This document shows positions 30,536 through 32,691 of a DNA stretch of 32,691 nt, in pieces. Source of the stretch: Deltaproteobacteria bacterium (lineage in GTDB: Bacteria; Desulfobacterota; Deferrimicrobia; Deferrimicrobiales; Deferrimicrobiaceae); contig JAKALO010000012.1 in assembly GCA_021824125.1 (NCBI GenBank), forward strand, positions 1 through 32,691. Reading direction: 5' to 3'. The notes beneath the pieces are model-generated. The model saw nothing but the letters and a program-made list of their open reading frames with translations. It was not told the DNA's origin and did no database searches. The translations under genes and the position numbers were made by a program. Position 1 is the first letter of the stretch. Each line of letters starts with the position of its first letter.

Positions 30536-31747
30536 ATGCCGAAATTCGAATGGGAAGGCAAGACAAGGGCTGGGGGGACCATGACGGGGGAGCTCGACGC
30601 CCCCAACGAGGCGTTCGTCCTCGCACAGCTCCGCCGTCAGCAGATCGTCCCGGTGAAGGTCAGGCAGAAGTCCAAGGACCTCGGGTTCAAGATGCCCGGA
30701 TTCGGGAAGAAGGTCACGCAGAAGGAGCTGGCGATCTTCACGCGGCAGTTCGCAACCATGATCGACGCCGGGCTTCCCCTGGTCCAGTGCCTGGACATCC
30801 TGGGACTGCAGCAGACGAACCAGGCGTTCAAGTCGGTCGTCATGAAGGTGAAGGAAGACGTCGAGAGCGGCTCCACCTTCGCAGATGCGCTCCTGAAGCA
30901 CCCGAAGGTTTTCGACGAACTCTTCGTCAACCTGGTGGCCGCGGGTGAAGTGGGCGGGATACTCGACACGATCCTTTCGCGCCTGGCGGCATACATCGAA
31001 AAGGCGATGAAGCTCGCCAAGAAGATAAAGAGCGCGATGGTCTACCCCTCCACCATCCTCGCGGTCGCGGTCGTCGTCACGGTGGTGCTGCTGCTCTACG
31101 TCATACCTATCTTCGGGAAGATGTTCGCGGACTTCAACCAGGAGCTGCCCGCGCCCACGCAGTTCGTCCTGGCCCTGAGCGATTTCACGCGCAAGTATTT
31201 CCTCCTGGTGATCGTCGTGTTTGTCCTGATCGGAATGGCCATACGCTGGTATTACGGCAAGGAAGGCGGACGGAGGAACATCGACCGTATTCTCCTCAAG
31301 ACACCCATAATAGGGAGCCTCCTGCAGAGGATCGCCGTGGCCCGCTTCGCGCGCACCCTCGGCACGATGGTGAGCAGCGGCGTGCCGATCCTGGAAGGCA
31401 TGGACATCGTCGCCAAGTCCGCGGGGAACAAGGTGATCGAGGAAGCCATTACCCGGGCGCGGCGGAGCATCAGCGAGGGAAAGACGATCGCGGACCCGCT
31501 GGCCGAGAGCAAGGTGTTTCCCGTGATGGTCACCCAGATGGTCGCGGTCGGCGAGGCCACCGGTGCGCTGGACACGATGCTCAACAAGATCGCCGACTTC
31601 TACGACGACGAGGTCGACTCGGCCGTGGACGCCCTGACCGCGCTGCTCGAACCGATCCTGATGATCTTCCTCGGCGTGGTGATCGGGGGGCTGGTCATCG
31701 CCATGTACCTGCCGATCTTCAAGCTGGCCGGCGTCGTCGGGGGATAA
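30536..31747 (+). CDS. pilC: Type IV pilus inner membrane platform protein PilC
   Basis: A 403-residue GspF/PilC platform protein. It begins with PKFEWEGKTRAGGTMTGEL, followed by two T2SSF domains (about 65-190 and 270-395). The first has FTRQFATMIDAGLPLVQCLDIL and the second FARTLGTMVSSGVPILEGMDIV. Membrane segments are at about 170-195, 220-240 and 375-398. PilC transmits ATPase motion to pilin assembly. A strong GGAGGAG lies before the ATG at 30536. It ends two bases before the pilS GTG. Confidence 0.96.
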   Translation: MPKFEWEGKTRAGGTMTGELDAPNEAFVLAQLRRQQIVPVKVRQKSKDLGFKMPGFGKKVTQKELAIFTRQFATMIDAGLPLVQCLDILGLQQTNQAFKSVVMKVKEDVESGSTFADALLKHPKVFDELFVNLVAAGEVGGILDTILSRLAAYIEKAMKLAKKIKSAMVYPSTILAVAVVVTVVLLLYVIPIFGKMFADFNQELPAPTQFVLALSDFTRKYFLLVIVVFVLIGMAIRWYYGKEGGRRNIDRILLKTPIIGSLLQRIAVARFARTLGTMVSSGVPILEGMDIVAKSAGNKVIEEAITRARRSISEGKTIADPLAESKVFPVMVTQMVAVGEATGALDTMLNKIADFYDDEVDSAVDALTALLEPILMIFLGVVIGGLVIAMYLPIFKLAGVVGG

Positions 31748-31749
31748 AC

Positions 31750-32691
31750 GTGCCCCCGGTTTCCGCCCCGGGGCGGGGAGGGGAACCTGCGGGGACCAGA
31801 AACCTCCTTCTGGTGCGGACGGGCATCACCTTCGCCCTCCTGGCGTCGGTGGTGTCCGTCCAGTTCCAGGAGCCCGAGCTTTTCGTCGTCGGGGGCTTCA
31901 AGTATCTTTACGCCGCCGTCGTAATCTCCTACGGGTGGCTCCTGTTACGGTTCGCCGTCTGGGGCGGCGGTGAACTTTCCCTCGCGGTCTCCATCATCCA
32001 GGCGCTGGTGGACGTGGCGTTCGTTTCCACGATCGTGTTCGCGACGGGGCTCTACGACAGCGTCTTCGCGTTCATGTACATCGTCATAATCCTCCTGGGA
32101 AGCCTCGAACTCTACCTGAAGGGGGCGATGATCTGGGCGGTCCTCTCCGCCGCTTCCTACGTTTCCATGATGTACCTGCAGTTTCGCGGCGCGCTCGTTC
32201 CCCCGGGCGGGGACACCGTATACCTGACGTGGTCCCACTTTCTCCGCCCCTCCCTCACGAACTCATTCGGTTTTCTCCTGACCGGCGTTCTCGCCGGCCT
32301 CCTGGGGGAGGACATCCGGAAAACCCGCCAGCGCGTCCTGGCCCGCGAGGACGACCTGCAGAAGCTCGAGTCGTTCCACAAGCACGTGGTCGACAACATT
32401 CCTTCCGGGATCATAACGGCCGATATCCGGGGGAGGGTGAACCTCATCAACGACACGGCGTGCGGCATCCTCGGTGCCAGAAGGGACGAGGTGAGCGGGA
32501 AACGCATCGAGGAGGTCCTCGCCGGACTGGAGCTCCTGGACCCCCGCGGAGAGTCCCGCCTTCCACGTCCGGAGCTCTTTTTCCGCCGATCGGACGGTGC
32601 GGAGATCTTCCTGGGGTTTTCCTCCTCCCCCTTGAAGGACACGGAGGGCAAGGTGATCGGAAGGGTAGTGATCTTCCAGGACCTGACGCCG
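31750..32691 (+). CDS. pilS: Sensor histidine kinase PilS, 5' part (runs off the window)
   Basis: An open frame from GTG at 31750 to the last base (314 codons, no stop), so the gene is cut by the window edge. The N-terminal half is hydrophobic with about six membrane segments (residues about 18-190; for example LLVRTGITFALLASVVSV, VIILLGSLELYL, FGFLLTGVLAGLLG). A PAS domain begins near residue 215 (ESFHKHVVDNIPSGIITADI, NLINDTACGILG) and ends in GRVVIFQDLTP. The HisKA and HATPase domains must lie beyond the edge. With PilR it activates pilA transcription through sigma-54. The start follows GGGGG within the pilC end, two bases after its stop. Confidence 0.9.
   Translation, partial: MPPVSAPGRGGEPAGTRNLLLVRTGITFALLASVVSVQFQEPELFVVGGFKYLYAAVVISYGWLLLRFAVWGGGELSLAVSIIQALVDVAFVSTIVFATGLYDSVFAFMYIVIILLGSLELYLKGAMIWAVLSAASYVSMMYLQFRGALVPPGGDTVYLTWSHFLRPSLTNSFGFLLTGVLAGLLGEDIRKTRQRVLAREDDLQKLESFHKHVVDNIPSGIITADIRGRVNLINDTACGILGARRDEVSGKRIEEVLAGLELLDPRGESRLPRPELFFRRSDGAEIFLGFSSSPLKDTEGKVIGRVVIFQDLTP

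Noticed and set aside
1-32691. CRISPR array, insertion sequence or prophage
   Set aside because: No regularly spaced repeats, transposase, integrase or phage structural genes were found on either strand.

Overview
The window is 32.7 kb of GC-rich, densely coding bacterial chromosome. It looks like a Deltaproteobacteria-type organism (Desulfobacterota/Desulfuromonadia, Geobacter-like). The main reasons are the type IV pilus gene order pilB-pilT-pilC-pilS, a menaquinone methyltransferase, a selA gene for selenocysteine synthesis, and a radical SAM/DUF2344 protein coupled to RNase G. This placement is inference from gene content; no rRNA is present. There is no phage, insertion sequence or CRISPR array.

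Layout. 1-3.3 kb: a small DUF4177-like protein, an RDD membrane protein and DNA polymerase I. 3.3-5.5 kb: an envelope-stress cassette (ECF sigma factor, zinc-finger anti-sigma factor, exported protein, WPGHW-repeat protein) closed by a strong terminator. 5.5-8.8 kb: an AbiJ-NTD4-like protein, a LOG-family hydrolase, cysteine synthase and UbiE/MenG. 8.9-11.4 kb: a FecR/DUF6600 exported protein and a TlpA-like thioredoxin. 11.4-14.4 kb, minus strand: a coupled operon of an APH-fold kinase, an APS-kinase-like protein and a CCA-adding-type nucleotidyltransferase. 14.6-15.7 kb: an exported OB-fold protein, a DUF1820 protein, tRNA-Thr(CGU) and an odd 154-bp element whose ends imitate the tRNA 3' end. 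15.8-19.8 kb, minus: radical SAM protein and RNase G. 19.9-23.8 kb: a three-gene signalling operon. 23.8-27.5 kb: a TIM-barrel isomerase, a GntR regulator, selA and an HNH protein. 27.7 kb to the end: pilB, pilT, pilC and the 5' part of pilS.

The most interesting locus is 19887-23812. A 764-residue protein carries an N-terminal P-loop NTPase, a central region resembling a decayed PD-(D/E)XK fold, and a C-terminal RsbW/SpoIIAB-like kinase domain. It is followed by a SpoIIAA/RsbV-like STAS protein whose candidate phospho-serine is Ser58, and by a GAF-HD-GYP c-di-GMP phosphodiesterase. This looks like a partner-switching module in which an NTPase replaces the usual stressosome-type input and c-di-GMP hydrolysis is a likely output.

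A second notable signal is a shared promoter, GGAAC-N13-CCGGGTTTAA. It occurs upstream of the WPGHW-repeat gene and again, with identical spacing, upstream of the FecR/DUF6600 gene about 4 kb away. Both genes are probably controlled by the ECF sigma factor encoded at 3307.
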